DNA of 64,000 nt from Bosea beijingensis (GTDB lineage: Bacteria; Pseudomonadota; Alphaproteobacteria; Rhizobiales; Beijerinckiaceae): assembly GCF_030758975.1 (NCBI RefSeq), contig NZ_CP132359.1, forward strand, positions 1,876,811-1,940,810, read 5' to 3'. A program made the translations under genes and the position numbers. Under the pieces are notes generated by a model. The model saw only the letters and a list, made by a program, of their open reading frames with translations. It searched no databases and was not told the origin of the DNA. Shown in pieces: positions 1-14,489 of the stretch (position 1 is its first letter; each line of letters begins with the position of its first letter).

Positions 1-782
1 GTGCTCGCCGTCGGCATCGGCGTGCCCGGCCCGGTCAATTTCGCCGCTGGCCAACTCGTCAATCCGCCGCTGATGCCGGGCTGGGACAGCTACGCCATCC
101 GCGAGGACCTGCGCGAGATCACCGATGCGCCGATATTCGTCGACAACGACGTGAACCTGATGGCGCTCGGCGTGCTCTGGCGCCAGCGCAAGCAGATCGA
201 GAACTTCCTCGTCATCAAGGTCGGCACCGGCATCGGCTGCGGCATCGTCTGTCATGGCGAGCTCTATCGCGGCTCGACCGGCTCGGCCGGCGATATCGGC
301 CATATCTGCGCCGATCCAGAAGGCCCGCTCTGCCGCTGCGGCAATCGCGGCTGCGTCGAGGCCATGGCCGCAGCGCCCGCCATCGTCGCCATGGGGATGG
401 AGGCCGCCCGGTCCGGCCGCAGCCCCGCCCTCGCGGATCGCCTCGCCACGAAAGGCCAGCTCGAAGCCGCCGATATCGGCGCCGCCAGCCGGGCCGGCGA
501 TGCCGAGGCCGATGCGATCGTGCGCCGCTCCGGCCGGCTGATCGGGCAGGTGCTGGCTGCGCTCGTCAATTTCTACAATCCATCGCATATCTTCATCGGC
601 GGCGGCGTCTCCGCGATCGGCCCGATGTTCCTCGCCGCGATCCGCCAGAGCGTGAACCAGCGATCGCTTGCCCTCTCGACCCGCCATCTCGAGATCACCT
701 CCGCCCCGCTCGGCCCCGAGACCGGGTTGATCGGCGCCGGGGTTCTGGCCATGCGCGAAGCGCTCCGTGCGGGAGGCCCCGC

Positions 783-786
<4 letters not shown>
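1..786 (+). CDS. ROK family protein, 3' part (N-terminus outside window)
   Basis: The reading frame is open from base 1, so this is the C-terminal 261 residues of a longer protein; the GTG at base 1 is not a credible start because ROK regulators and kinases carry about 50-130 more residues. Visible ROK features are the phosphate-binding GIGVPGPV segment near the start, the VDNDVNLMALG stretch with the catalytic-type Asp, and the zinc-binding CRCGNRGCVEA motif. The downstream sugar ABC genes start inside its stop codon (ATGA overlap), so it is the first visible gene of that operon. It could be a sugar-responsive ROK repressor (with an HTH in the missing part) or a sugar kinase; the absent N-terminus decides this. 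Confidence 0.85.
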
Positions 787-2277
<1,491 letters not shown>

Positions 2278-2291
<14 letters not shown>

Positions 2292-3291
2292 AGCCGCACA
2301 GCGAGCCGAGGCCCGCGCCCGCGAGGCAACGACGCCGCTCGGCGACCGCATCGCCGCCTTCGGCCCCATCATCGGCCTCGTGCTGCTCTGTGCGGCCGGT
2401 GCCATGCTCAACAGCGATTTCGCCACGCTCGACAACGCGCTGAACGTGCTCACCCGCACGGCCTTCATCGGCATCATCGCGGTCGGCATGTGCTTCGTCA
2501 TCATCCTCGGCGGCATCGACCTTTCGGTCGGCTCGATGGCGGCTCTGATCGCGGGCTGCGTCATCCTCTTCATCAACTGGGCGTCCGGTGCCTTCGGCTC
2601 GCCGCTGCTGGCGGTGATCGGCGGCGCGGCGCTCGCGGTCGTGCTGGGCGGCGTCTTCGGCCTGCTGCACGGCATCCTGATCGCGAAGGGGCGGATCGAG
2701 CCCTTCATCGTCACCTTGGGAACACTCGGCATCTACCGGGCATACCTCACCTATTTCGCCGATGGCGGCGCGCTGACCCTCGACAATGCGCTCGCCGATC
2801 TCTACGCGCCGGTCTACTACGGCAGCTTCCTCGGCGTGCCGATCCCGGTCTGGGTCTTCCTGCTGGTCGCTCTGCTCGGCGCACTGATCCTGAACCGCAC
2901 GATCTTCGGCCGGCATGTCCAGGCGATCGGCTCGAACGAGACCGTCGCGCGCTATGCCGCGGTCGATGTCGAGCGCGTCAAGATCCTCACCTACATGCTG
3001 CTCGGGCTCTGCGTCGGCATCGCGACGCTGCTCTATGTGCCGCGATTGGGCTCGGCCTCGCCGACGACCGGCCTGCTCTGGGAGCTGGAGGCCATCGCCG
3101 CGGTCATCGTCGGCGGCGCGGCGCTCAAGGGCGGCCACGGCAGCATCACCGGCACGGTCATCGGCGCGATCCTGCTCTCGGTGATCAGCAACATCCTCAA
3201 CCTGACGAGCCTGATCAGCGTCTATCTGAACGCTGCCGTGCAGGGCTTCGTCATCATCACCGTCGCGTTTTTGCAGAAAGGCCGCCGCTAG
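2278..3291 (+). CDS. Sugar ABC transporter permease (RbsC type)
   Basis: A 337-residue integral membrane protein with about eight to ten hydrophobic segments, the BPD_transp_2 permease that pairs with the preceding ATPase. Family hallmarks include the [10 protein letters not shown] segment after the second membrane span and the [15 protein letters not shown] loop near the C-terminus, equivalent to the ATPase-contacting region. The ATG at 2278 (MSQPEA...) overlaps the ATPase gene by 14 bases; an ATG at 2260 in the same frame would add six residues and is less likely. A palindromic intergenic repeat begins right at its stop codon. Confidence 0.94.
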
Positions 3292-3404
3292 AGCCGGATC
3301 CGATCAGGCCATCCTGACCTGATCGGTGAATCCGTCTCTCACTCAAAAAGAGAGAACGCGTGATCCGATCCGATTGCGCAGCAATCGGATCGGCGCGTGC
3401 TCTA
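3289..3404. repeat. Intergenic palindromic repeat element
   Basis: The block opens with tagagc, which includes the permease stop codon, and closes with gctcta. Inside are two strong inverted repeats: ccgatcagg/cctgatcgg (3300-3308 and 3318-3326) and a perfect 13-base pair ccgatccgattgc/gcaatcggatcgg (3365-3377 and 3381-3393, loop gca), plus a small tctct/agaga hairpin. This has the look of the short dispersed palindromic elements common between genes in Hyphomicrobiales. Located between permease and binding-protein genes, it could also damp or stabilise the transcript. Confidence 0.7.
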
Positions 3405-3429
3405 GGCGGGCCATAAAGGGAGAGAAGCG

Positions 3430-4392
3430 ATGTCCATGCAGACCAGACGCAGCCTCATGCTTGCCACCGCCGCGGGCCTCGCCTTCGTAGCGACGAGCGC
3501 AGCGGCCGAGCCCGTCAATCTCGGCGTGTCCATTCCCGCCGCGACGCACAGCTTCATGGGCGGCATCAACTACTGGGCGAACCAGGCGAAGAAGGATCTC
3601 GAGGCCAAGCACAAGGACCTCAAGATCACGATCCGCACAGCCGCCAACGCCGTCGAGCAGGCCAACCAGCTTCAGGACCTGAGCACGGTCACCAAGATCA
3701 ACGCGCTCGTCGTCTTCCCCTTCGAATCGGCGGCGCTGACCCGGCCGGTCGCCAATGTGAAGGCCAAGGGCGCCTATGTGACGGTGGTCGACCGCGGCCT
3801 GACCGACACCTCGGCCCAGGATGCCTATGTCGCCGGCGACAACACCGCCTTCGGCAAGATCCCGGCCGAGTACATCGCCAAGACGCTCGGCGGCAAAGGC
3901 AATGTCGTGGCGCTGCGTGGTATCCCGACCACGCTCGACAACGAGCGCATGGACGCCTTCAACGGCGTGCTGAAGGGCTATCCCGACATCAAGCTGCTCG
4001 ACGCGAAATACGCCAACTGGAACCGCGACGACGCCTACAAGGTCACGCAGGACTTCCTGACCCGCTTCAAGGAGATCGACGCCTTCTGGGCCGCCGATGA
4101 CGACATGGCCTTCGGCGCCATCCGCGCCATCGACCAGGCCGGGCGCAAGGACATCAAGGTGATCTTCGGCGGCGCCGGGGCCAAGGACATGGTCAAGATC
4201 ATCCTCGACGGCAAGGACCCGCGAATCCAGGCCAATGTCAGCTACTCCCCGAAATTCATCTACGAATCGATCAAGTTGACGGCGGAAGCTCGCCTGAAAG
4301 GCGAGAAGCTGCCGGCGACCACCATCATCCCCTCGGTGCTGATCGACAAGAGCAACGCCAAGGACTTCTATTTCCCCGACTCGCCGTTCTGA
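3430..4392 (+). CDS. Sugar-binding periplasmic protein (RbsB type)
   Basis: A 320-residue periplasmic binding protein (Peripla_BP_4 fold) for the same transporter. Residues 1-27 form a signal peptide with an Arg-containing start, hydrophobic core and an AAAEP-like cleavage region. The mature part starts with [17 protein letters not shown], the usual first strand and ligand loop, and has hinge segments such as [17 protein letters not shown] and [13 protein letters not shown] gggagagaag ribosome-binding site lies just upstream of the ATG at 3430. It is placed last in the ABC block, before an oxidoreductase, with a hairpin directly after it. The ligand is unknown; the neighbours suggest a polyol or sugar. 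Confidence 0.93.
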   Translation: MSMQTRRSLMLATAAGLAFVATSAAAEPVNLGVSIPAATHSFMGGINYWANQAKKDLEAKHKDLKITIRTAANAVEQANQLQDLSTVTKINALVVFPFESAALTRPVANVKAKGAYVTVVDRGLTDTSAQDAYVAGDNTAFGKIPAEYIAKTLGGKGNVVALRGIPTTLDNERMDAFNGVLKGYPDIKLLDAKYANWNRDDAYKVTQDFLTRFKEIDAFWAADDDMAFGAIRAIDQAGRKDIKVIFGGAGAKDMVKIILDGKDPRIQANVSYSPKFIYESIKLTAEARLKGEKLPATTIIPSVLIDKSNAKDFYFPDSPF

Positions 4393-4408
4393 GCGGACAG
4401 CATCCACC

Positions 4409-4430
4409 GGCCGCCGCTCCAGCGGCGGCC
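4409..4430 (+). terminator. Hairpin after binding-protein gene
   Basis: Perfect inverted repeat ggccgccgct/agcggcggcc with a minimal loop, 17 bases after the stop codon and 13 before the next gene. There is no T tract, so it more likely protects the upstream mRNA or attenuates read-through into the oxidoreductase gene than fully terminates. Confidence 0.55.
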
Positions 4431-4442
4431 GCATCTCCGAGA

Positions 4443-5615
4443 ATGTCAGGTCACGCGATGAACGACGAATACGCGCCAAGGCTGCGCTATGCCATGATCG
4501 GCGGCGGCCGCGATGCCTTCATCGGCGCCGTGCATCGTCATGCTATCGCACTCGACGGACAGGCGGAACTGGCGGCAGGCGCCCTGTCTTCGACGCCCGA
4601 ACGCGCCCGCAAATCCGGCCGCGCCCTTGGGCTGGCCGATACCCACAACCACGCAAGCTGGCAGGCACTGCTCGAAGCCGAACTCGCCCGCCCAGCGGCG
4701 GAGCGCGTCGACCTCGTCGTCATCGTCACGCCGACCGACACGCATTTCCCGATCGCACAGGCCTTCGCCGAAGCCGGCTTCCATGTCGTCTGCGACAAGC
4801 CGCTGACCCATACCGGCCAGCAGGCCACGAAGCTTGTCGAGACGGTCGCCCGCCGAGGCACCGTCTTCGGTGTCACCTACAACTACACCGGCTATCCGAT
4901 GGTCCGGCAGGCGCGCGAGATGGTGCGCTCGGGCGCGCTCGGCCGCATCCGCAAGGTCGTGGTCGAGTACAATCAGGGCTGGCTTGCCACCGCGCTGGAG
5001 GCGACCGGCAACAAGCAGGCGAGCTGGCGCACCGATCCGGCCCGCAGCGGCATCGCCGGGGCACTCGGCGATATCGGCTCCCATGCCGAGAACCTCGTCT
5101 CCACCGTCTCTGGCCTTGAAATCGAGGAGCTGGTCGCCGATCTCGGCGCCCTCGTTCCCGGCCGCGCGCTTGATGACGATGCCAGCGTGTTGCTGCGCTT
5201 CCAGGGCGGCGCCCGCGGCGTGCTCGTCGCCTCGCAGATCAATGCCGGGCTGGAGAATGACCTGCGCCTGCGCGTCTCCGGCGAGAACGGCACGCTGGAA
5301 TGGCGGCAGGAGGAGCCGAACCGGCTCGTTCATCATCGCCGCGAGGGTCCGACCGAGATATTCACGCGAGCCTCGCCCTGGCTCTGCGAATCGGCCCGGC
5401 GGGCCGGGCGCATCCCGGCGGGGCATCCCGAGGGGTTCATCGAGGCCTTCGCCAATATCTATCGCGGCGTCTTCGCCGATATCCGCGCCCGCAAGGCCGG
5501 CACGACGGCCGATCCGCTCGATGCCGACTACCCGACAGTAAGGGACGGCGCGCGCGGCGTGCGCTTCATCGAATGCGCCGTGGCGTCCTCGGCCGAGCGA
5601 CGCTGGCTCTCCTTC

Positions 5616-5624
<9 letters not shown>
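4443..5624 (+). CDS. Gfo/Idh/MocA family NAD(P)-dependent oxidoreductase
   Basis: A 393-residue sugar or cyclitol dehydrogenase-like protein. The N-terminal Rossmann domain begins with [13 protein letters not shown] (nucleotide-binding glycine loop) and has the [14 protein letters not shown] strand; the DKPLT motif ([10 protein letters not shown]) supplies the catalytic-type Lys of the family. The C-terminal alpha/beta domain contains the [10 protein letters not shown] helix with the conserved His. Cotranscription with a CUT2 importer suggests it oxidises the imported sugar or its first product. The ATG at 4458 (MNDEYA) is an alternative start five residues further in. The 3' end overlaps the convergent glpK by nine bases. 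Confidence 0.9.
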
Positions 5625-7118
<1,494 letters not shown>

Positions 7119-7339
7119 GTCGGTTCCCTGCCCCGTCTCTCGAGTCGGCGGAGACTGGCCGATCAGCCGGTCCCCGCGCAAGCGCGTCCCATGCGAATGT
7201 CGGGTAAGTCTCCCGCCCGGCAAGGTTCTGCTTGGCATGTCGGCTGCCCTGTAGTTAGCTTCATCACGAAGCAGGGCCGCGCCGGGTCGCGGCCCCTGTC
7301 CGCGCCCCGGGTATCGGACAGGTTGAGGGATTTGGATCG

Positions 7340-8458
7340 GTGGCGGTCGAGGACCGGCAACAACGGGATGTCGCGCCTCTGGCGCGACCGCAGAGACATG
7401 ACGCCGATCCGCAGCGGAACGGCGCGATCCCGGTTGGTGCGTCCTTCAGGAGCTTTGCTCAACCCACCGACAACCGCCCGCAGCCCACGACCTATGCCGC
7501 GCTCGATCTCGGCACCAATAACTGCCGCCTGCTGATCGCCCGCCCGGCGCAGCACGGGTTTCGCGTCGTCGACGCCTTCTCCCGCATCGTGCGCCTCGGC
7601 GAGGGTCTGGCGGCCAGCAGCCGCCTTGCCGATGCCGCGATGGACCGCGCCGTCGAGGCGCTGAAGATCTGCCGCGGCAAGATGGCGAATCGCGGCGTCA
7701 CCCGCGCCCGCCTCGTCACCACCGAGGCTTGCCGCGCCGCCACCAACGGGCTCGACTTCATCCGCCGCGTCGCAGCCGAAGCGGAGCTCGCGCTGGAGGT
7801 CATCGACCAGCGCACGGAAGCGGCGCTCGCCGTCTCCGGCTGCGCGGCTCTGGCCGATCCGGCGGCGGAAAGCGTCATCGTCTTCGATATCGGCGGCGGC
7901 TCGACCGAGATCGTCTGGCTCGGCGGCCGCAGCGAGGCGCGCGACCCCGCCGCCCGCATCCGCGAATGGGCCTCGCTGCCGATCGGCGTCGTCACGGTGG
8001 CGGAACGCTATGGCGGCATCGAGGTCAGCCGCGAATTGTTCGAGAAGATGGTCGAGGATTGCGCGCAGGCACTCGCCCCCTTCGCCAAGAAGGCGGCGGG
8101 AGCGCGCGACGCCCGCAGCTTCCACCTGCTCGGCACCTCCGGCACGGTGACCACCGTTGCCGGCATCCATCTCGACCTGCCGCGCTATGATCGGCGCGAA
8201 GTCGACGGGCTGTGGATGCACCAGCGCGACATTCTCACGGTGATCGACCGTTTGATCGAGATGGACTATGCCGCGCGGGCGGCGAATGCCTGCATCGGCC
8301 GCGAGCGTGCCGATCTGGTATTGGCCGGCTGCGCGATCTTCGAGGCGATCCGCCGCGCGTTTCCGAGCGAGCGCGTGCGCATTGCCGATCGCGGCCTGCG
8401 CGAGGGCATCCTGCTGCGCATGATGCATGAGGACCGCGCCTGGTGGCGACGGAAATAG
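7340..8458 (+). CDS. Ppx/GppA family phosphatase
   Basis: A 372-residue exopolyphosphatase/pppGpp phosphatase-type protein of the actin-like ATPase superfamily. The first phosphate loop is [15 protein letters not shown] (about residue 52 on), the second [16 protein letters not shown], and the adenosine-like motif [13 protein letters not shown] follows. It hydrolyses terminal phosphates of polyphosphate or guanosine pentaphosphate in the family; which one here is unknown. The GTG at 7340 has a GAGGG about ten bases upstream but adds a ~50-residue unrelated N-terminal extension; no better start lies closer to the domain. It is followed after 12 bases by rlmE, a pairing conserved in related bacteria. 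Confidence 0.9.
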   Translation: MAVEDRQQRDVAPLARPQRHDADPQRNGAIPVGASFRSFAQPTDNRPQPTTYAALDLGTNNCRLLIARPAQHGFRVVDAFSRIVRLGEGLAASSRLADAAMDRAVEALKICRGKMANRGVTRARLVTTEACRAATNGLDFIRRVAAEAELALEVIDQRTEAALAVSGCAALADPAAESVIVFDIGGGSTEIVWLGGRSEARDPAARIREWASLPIGVVTVAERYGGIEVSRELFEKMVEDCAQALAPFAKKAAGARDARSFHLLGTSGTVTTVAGIHLDLPRYDRREVDGLWMHQRDILTVIDRLIEMDYAARAANACIGRERADLVLAGCAIFEAIRRAFPSERVRIADRGLREGILLRMMHEDRAWWRRK

Positions 8459-8470
8459 GCTTTTGAGACG

Positions 8471-9208
8471 ATGAGCACCGGAAAATCGGGCGGCAAAACC
8501 GGCGGCGGCAAGCCTGCCGGCGCACGCGACATGCGCGTCAAGGTCAAGAAGGCCGGCAAGCTCAAGCACTCCTCGCAGCTCTGGCTCGAGCGCCAGCTCA
8601 ACGACCCCTATGTGAAGCGGGCCCGCGAGATGGGCTATCGCTCGCGCGCGGCCTTCAAGCTCGAGGAGATGGACGACCGCTACAAGTTCCTGAAACCCGG
8701 GCAGCGGCTCGTCGATCTCGGCTGTGCGCCGGGTGGCTGGTGCCAGATCGCGGCCAAGCGTATCGGGCTTGAGCAGGGCAAGGGCCATATCGTCGGCATC
8801 GACCTGCTCGCCGTGGACCCGATTCCCGGCGTCGATCTGATCCAGATGGATTTCATGGCCGAGGAGGCGCCTGGCCTGCTGACGCAGCGCCTCGGCGGCC
8901 GCGCCGACGGCGTGATGTCCGACATGGCCGCCAACACCACCGGCCACAAGAAGACCGACCACCTGAAGATCATTGCGCTGGCCGAGGCGGCCGTCGAATT
9001 CGCCCACAGCGTGCTGGCGCCGGGCGGCTTCTTCCTCGCCAAGCTGTTCCAGGGCGGCGACAGTGCCGAGCTTCTGACCATGCTGAAGCGCGATTTCACG
9101 ACCGTCCGCAACGTCAAGCCGGCCGCGAGCCGCGCCGATTCCTCCGAGCTTTACGTTCTGGCGACCGGCTATCGCCGGCAGCAGCGGCCGGAAGGCGACG
9201 ACGGCTGA
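8471..9208 (+). CDS. rlmE: 23S rRNA (uridine-2'-O)-methyltransferase RlmE
   Basis: A 245-residue FtsJ/RrmJ-type SAM-dependent methyltransferase expected to methylate U2552 in the A loop of 23S rRNA. The Lys-rich N-terminal tail is followed by KRAREMGYRSRAAFKL, the SAM-binding DLGCAPGGW motif, the catalytic-tetrad regions (MSDMAANTTGH and GGFFLAKLFQGGD), and a SRADSSELYVLATGYR end. Length is that of the alphaproteobacterial family, which has an extended N-terminus relative to E. coli. It lies 12 bases downstream of the Ppx/GppA gene in one transcription unit. Confidence 0.95.
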   Translation: MSTGKSGGKTGGGKPAGARDMRVKVKKAGKLKHSSQLWLERQLNDPYVKRAREMGYRSRAAFKLEEMDDRYKFLKPGQRLVDLGCAPGGWCQIAAKRIGLEQGKGHIVGIDLLAVDPIPGVDLIQMDFMAEEAPGLLTQRLGGRADGVMSDMAANTTGHKKTDHLKIIALAEAAVEFAHSVLAPGGFFLAKLFQGGDSAELLTMLKRDFTTVRNVKPAASRADSSELYVLATGYRRQQRPEGDDG

Positions 9209-9221
9209 ACAAGAGCAAGCG

Positions 9222-9476
9222 GTGACGCAGCCCGTTCCGCGCATGATACCGGCGCTTCAGGCGATCCTCGACGCCGAGATCGCGCGAGGGAATTCCATCC
9301 TGAGCGTTGGTGACTGGCCGCCCGATTGCCGGCTCTTCGTCCAGCTCGCCCGCCCCTTCCGGAAGCGCTATCCGCTGCCGCCCGGCATCGCCTATGCCGC
9401 ATTGAACGACCCGCATTACTGGAAGGCGGAGTACCGCACGGCCGATGGCGCCGAATGCCTCGCCTGCGGATTCTAG
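9222..9476 (+). CDS. Small hypothetical protein
   Basis: An 84-residue protein starting at GTG 9222, 13 bases after rlmE stops, so probably in the same transcript. The sequence is soluble, with a PPDCRLFVQLARPFRKRYPLP core and a single C-terminal Cys pair (CLACGF). Not recognised; the codon choice (strong G/C third positions) supports it as a real gene. An ATG at 9243 is an alternative start. Confidence 0.6.
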   Translation: MTQPVPRMIPALQAILDAEIARGNSILSVGDWPPDCRLFVQLARPFRKRYPLPPGIAYAALNDPHYWKAEYRTADGAECLACGF

Positions 9477-9483
9477 ATTACCG

Positions 9484-10104
9484 TCACTCCGGAAAGACGT
9501 CGCGCGGCAAATGGCGCGGATCGTAGCTGCCCGGCGCGCTCCGCACGACCGAGTTCCAGATCCAGAAGCCGAAACCGCCGACGCCGATGAGCGGCCCGAT
9601 GACCTCGAAGAAGCCGGCCTTGCCGCTCAGGCCGATATAGAGAACCATCAGGCCGGCGCCGCCGAAGACCACGGCGGCAATGAGCGCGACCACGATCATG
9701 AAGCGGTGGCGCCCTTCCGGGATGCCGCGCCGGAACGCGACATGGCGGTGCCCGCCCGCGACGAGGCGGCGATGCAGGTCCTCGATGAAGGCGGTGAAGG
9801 TCGTATCGCGCTGCGGATCATCGGCGCCCCAGGGGCCGCTGGAATGGACGAAGAGCGGCCGGCCGGAGGAGAAGGTCAGCTCGGCCAGCGCTTCCCAGGG
9901 CGATCGCGGCCCGCCATTGACGGATTGCAGGCGCACGCCGGTCAGCTTGGCGAAGGACCGCAAGCCGGAGCGGCCGTCGAGTTCGTAGGCGATGCCTTCG
10001 CCGCTGAGCGTCAGTTCGGTTTCGGCGAGCTTGAGCCGGGCCGCGCCGTCGCCGACGCAGAGCGTGTAGCGCGTCTCGTTCGAGGGCGCGGGCTCGGCTT
10101 GCAT
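9484..10104 (-). CDS. Hypothetical membrane protein
   Basis: A 206-residue protein: a soluble N-terminal part of about 130 residues (beta-rich, starting MQAEPAPSNETRYTLCVGDG) followed by two hydrophobic spans (FMIVVALIAAVVFGGAGLMVLYIGL and the IGPLIGVGGFGFWIW region). An AGGG ten bases before the ATG at 10104 supports this start; a TTG at 10122 is possible. It lies 36 bases after the stop of the MFS gene on the same strand, so the two are probably cotranscribed. Function not recognised; the order could suggest an accessory protein of the pump. Confidence 0.75.
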   Translation of the reverse strand: MQAEPAPSNETRYTLCVGDGAARLKLAETELTLSGEGIAYELDGRSGLRSFAKLTGVRLQSVNGGPRSPWEALAELTFSSGRPLFVHSSGPWGADDPQRDTTFTAFIEDLHRRLVAGGHRHVAFRRGIPEGRHRFMIVVALIAAVVFGGAGLMVLYIGLSGKAGFFEVIGPLIGVGGFGFWIWNSVVRSAPGSYDPRHLPRDVFPE

Positions 10105-10140
10105 GCCTTGACCCTGCGGCAAGTCAGCGAAGCTGGCAAG

Positions 10141-11580
10141 CTAGTCGAGAGGCTTCTGCTCCGCGATCGCCTCGGCGGTGACCTTGCGCGCGCTGACCGG
10201 GACATGGCCGGAGACCTCGGCGCCGGCATCGGGAGCGAGCCGCATCATCCAGAGCACGGACGAGGCCGAGACCAGGCCGACGATGAGGAAGGCCGGCCAG
10301 AAATCGCCGGCCGCAAGCGTCTTGCCGCCATGCAGGACATGGGTCGTCTCCAGGGCGAAGGCGCCGATCGTCACGCCTATGCTCAACGAGAGCTGCTGCG
10401 CGACGCTCGACATCGAGGTCGCGCTCGACATGTCGCGATTGGAAACGTCGGCATAGCTCAACGCATTGATGCCGGTGAATTGCAGCGAGCGGAAACAGCC
10501 GCCGACCAGCAGCACGGAGAGGATGATCGCGTGCGGTGTCGTCGGGGTGAACAGTCCGGACGCCGCGAGGAAGGCGGCGCCGATCACCGAGTTGACGATC
10601 AGCACGCGCCGGAAACCGAAGCGCGCCAGGATCGTCTTCGCCAGCGTCTTCATGATCAGCGCGCCGGCCGCCGATACGAAGGTGATCAGCCCGGACTGCA
10701 GCGCGTCCAGCCCGAATCCGAGCTGCAGCATCAGCGGGAGCAGGAACGGAATCGCGCCGATGCCGGTCCGGAAGACCGAGCCGCCGATCACGCCGATCCG
10801 GAAAGTCGGAATGCGGAACAGCGACAGGTTGAGCACCGGATAGGGCACGCGCCGCGCATGGAACCAGTAGGCGACGAGCGCCGCCGCCCCGCCCAGCACG
10901 CAAGCATAGGACACCGCCTCCGGCACCAGATGGCGCCCGCCGGTATTGAGCCCGAGCATCAGGCTGGCGAAACCGCCCGAGGAGAGCAGGAAGCCGCGAA
11001 TATCGAGGGGCGGCACGTCCTCCTCGCGGATGTCCTCGAAGAACAGGCTCGCCAGCACGATGCCGATCAGCCCGATCGGGATATTGATCAGGAAGATCCA
11101 GCGCCAATCAAAATAGGTGGTGATGAAGCCGCCCAGCGGCGGCCCGACGACCGGCCCCACCAGCGCGGGAATCGTCAGATAGGCGAGCGCGCCGACGATC
11201 TCGGATTTGCTGACGCTGCGCAGGATGACGAGGCGCCCGACCGGCACCATCATCGCCCCGCCCATGCCCTGGATGAAGCGCGCGCCGACGAAGGCACCGA
11301 GCGAATTCGATACCGCGCAGAGCAGCGAACCCAGCATGAAGACGCAGAGCGCCGAGCGGAAGATCGTGCGTGCCCCGAAACGATCGGCCATCCAGCCGGA
11401 GATCGGGATGAAGACGGCGAGGCTGACGAGATAGGAGGTCAGCGCCAGCTTCAGCGCGATCGGGTCCTCACCCAGCGATTTTGCGATCACCGGCAGCGAA
11501 GTCGCGATCACCGTCGAGTCGGTGTTCTCCATGAACAGCGCACAGGCGACGATCAGGGGCAGGAGTTTGGAGCGCTGCAA
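10141..11580 (-). CDS. MFS drug-efflux type transporter (EmrB/QacA, DHA2 family)
   Basis: A 479-residue permease with about 14 hydrophobic segments. Motif C/D-type sequences include CALFMENTDSTVIATSLPVIA at the N-terminus (the D1 motif of DHA2 pumps), GWMADRFGARTIF (motif A) and PALVGPVVGPPLGGFI (motif C, antiporter). It should export hydrophobic compounds in exchange for protons across the inner membrane; no EmrA-type adaptor is adjacent. The start is a TTG at 11580, chosen because it retains the complete first membrane span; an ATG at 11532 would cut into it. Confidence 0.9.
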   Translation of the reverse strand: MQRSKLLPLIVACALFMENTDSTVIATSLPVIAKSLGEDPIALKLALTSYLVSLAVFIPISGWMADRFGARTIFRSALCVFMLGSLLCAVSNSLGAFVGARFIQGMGGAMMVPVGRLVILRSVSKSEIVGALAYLTIPALVGPVVGPPLGGFITTYFDWRWIFLINIPIGLIGIVLASLFFEDIREEDVPPLDIRGFLLSSGGFASLMLGLNTGGRHLVPEAVSYACVLGGAAALVAYWFHARRVPYPVLNLSLFRIPTFRIGVIGGSVFRTGIGAIPFLLPLMLQLGFGLDALQSGLITFVSAAGALIMKTLAKTILARFGFRRVLIVNSVIGAAFLAASGLFTPTTPHAIILSVLLVGGCFRSLQFTGINALSYADVSNRDMSSATSMSSVAQQLSLSIGVTIGAFALETTHVLHGGKTLAAGDFWPAFLIVGLVSASSVLWMMRLAPDAGAEVSGHVPVSARKVTAEAIAEQKPLD

Positions 11581-11882
11581 AGTTTCGGACCTTGGGACTT
11601 CGGGCCTTCCGCGCCGGTCGAATTAGGCGCGTATGAAATCATAAGCTCGGCTATTAATGCCATGCACACCAAGTGACGAGAGCGAAATGGCGCTTTGCAG
11701 CCGGTTTTGCCCGCTGCCGGCGCGCTTCCGTCATGCGCTGTGATTATGCCCCGGCAGCAAGCACAACGCCGTCATGCGCTGGCTTCACTCCTTCGGACGC
11801 GACGGCGCCCCCATCTCCTTGAAGCCCGGTCGCGCCGGGCCGTCGCGAGGGGCGCGCGCCGTTCACGTTCTGGAGAAGCGCC
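11581..11882. other. Intergenic region without recognised gene
   Basis: About 300 bases between the divergent MFS gene and a small secreted protein gene. It contains a short direct repeat (cgtcatgcgctg at about 11729 and 11771) and an AT-richer patch (about 11630-11660) that may hold promoters in either direction. A GGAGAA at the right end is the ribosome-binding site of the gene at 11883. No RNA gene was recognised. Confidence 0.5.
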
Positions 11883-12191
11883 ATGATCGATGTTTCACCT
11901 GTTTTCGCCGCCGCTCGCCGCCTCTCGCCCGGCCTGCCCGTGCTCGGTCTCGCCCTTGTGGCCGGCTTGAGCTGGGCGCCTCCTGCGGCTGCAACCGACA
12001 TGATGAGCTGGCAGGCTGGCTGCCAGTTCAGGTCGATACCGCAAAGCGCCGGCGAGGCCATGCGCTACGACATGTGCCAGCGCCTGCAGACCTGCCAGCG
12101 CATGGCCGATGCCGGCGACCAGAGCATCGCCCGTATCGCCTGCTTCGGCTTCACGCCGGAGGCGCCCGCCGCGGCTCGCCGCACCCGCTGA
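11883..12191 (+). CDS. Small secreted cysteine-containing protein
   Basis: A 102-residue protein with a signal peptide (hydrophobic core VLGLALVAGLSWAPPAAA, cleavage near residue 38) and a mature part of about 64 residues with four Cys (CQFR, DMCQRLQTC, ARIACFGF), suggesting a small disulphide-bonded periplasmic protein. A GGAGAA site lies eight bases upstream of the ATG. A 12-base-pair hairpin follows. Not recognised as a family; real gene likely because signal peptide, ribosome-binding site and terminator all agree. Confidence 0.7.
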   Translation: MIDVSPVFAAARRLSPGLPVLGLALVAGLSWAPPAAATDMMSWQAGCQFRSIPQSAGEAMRYDMCQRLQTCQRMADAGDQSIARIACFGFTPEAPAAARRTR

Positions 12192-12202
12192 CACCGCGAC
12201 GC

Positions 12203-12242
12203 TGCGGCAACGGCACCGCCACGTATCGGCGCCGTTGCCGCA
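12203..12242 (+). terminator. Hairpin after small secreted protein gene
   Basis: Perfect 12-base inverted repeat tgcggcaacggc/gccgttgccgca (12203-12214 and 12231-12242) with a 16-base loop, just after the stop at 12191. There is no T run, as is common in high-GC genomes. Confidence 0.55.
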
Positions 12243-12294
12243 CTGCAAAAGAATCCCTCACCGAGCACTAGCGGTCCCGGCCCGCCCATGCTAA

Positions 12295-13866
<1,572 letters not shown>

Positions 13867-13879
13867 GTCCGGGCGAGCT

Positions 13880-13922
13880 TCGTGCAGCACTGGCCTGAAC
13901 TATCCAGGCCGGTGCTGGCACG
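13880..13922 (+). terminator. Hairpin after guaB
   Basis: Long imperfect inverted repeat, arms about 13880-13896 (tcgtgcagcactggcct) and 13906-13922 (aggccggtgctggcacg), with a 9-base loop. It sits between guaB and the MAPEG gene and would end or reduce guaB transcription. No T tract. Confidence 0.5.
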
Positions 13923-13937
13923 AGGCGACGCATAACC

Positions 13938-14348
13938 ATGACTCTCAAGCTGATCTACCCGACACTGGCGCTGATCTTCTGGATCTTCGTCGTCGGCGTC
14001 ATCCTGGCGCTCCGCCGCAAGACCGCTTTCACCAGCGGCGCCGTCCGGCCCGACGAAGTGTCGGTCTCGACCGAGCGCTACCCGGTTCCGGCGCGGCTGG
14101 CGGCGGCCAACTTCACCAACCAGTTCGAGACGCCGGTGATCTTCTTCGCCGTCGTGATGGTCGCGATGGAGACCGGCGCCACCGGCTATGGCATGGCCCT
14201 CCTCGCCTGGCTTTATGTCGCGACCCGCGTTGCCCACACCTTGATCCATATCGGCCCCAACAAGCTCCCCCTGCGCGGCGCGGTCTACGGCATCGGCGTC
14301 ATCGCGCTGTTCTGCATGTGGCTGGGCGTCCTGATCTCGGTGCTCTGA
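13938..14348 (+). CDS. MAPEG family membrane protein
   Basis: A 136-residue protein with four predicted membrane spans (starting YPTLALIFWIFVVGVILAL), the NFTNQFETPVIFF segment that resembles the MAPEG glutathione-binding loop, and RVAHTLIHIGPNKLPLRGAVYGIG in the last third. Bacterial MAPEG relatives are membrane proteins of eicosanoid/glutathione metabolism-type fold, mostly of unknown substrate. It follows guaB by 71 bases with a hairpin in between. Confidence 0.85.
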   Translation: MTLKLIYPTLALIFWIFVVGVILALRRKTAFTSGAVRPDEVSVSTERYPVPARLAAANFTNQFETPVIFFAVVMVAMETGATGYGMALLAWLYVATRVAHTLIHIGPNKLPLRGAVYGIGVIALFCMWLGVLISVL

Positions 14349-14489
14349 GCGACGCCCCACTCCGCGTTCCCGTTAAGCATTCCGTCCGTTTCCGGTGAGC
14401 ACGCGCCCGGAAGCGTTGAAGCTTAACGAAAAGTAAACTACACCCCGGATGGCGGCGGACGGTGGACAAGCGTAGTTTGGAGTGACGCG

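Noticed and set aside
9445..11676. 743-codon frame antisense to the MFS pump
   Set aside because: Arg/Asp/Glu/Gln-rich shadow translation of a clear membrane-protein gene; no ribosome-binding site or motif.
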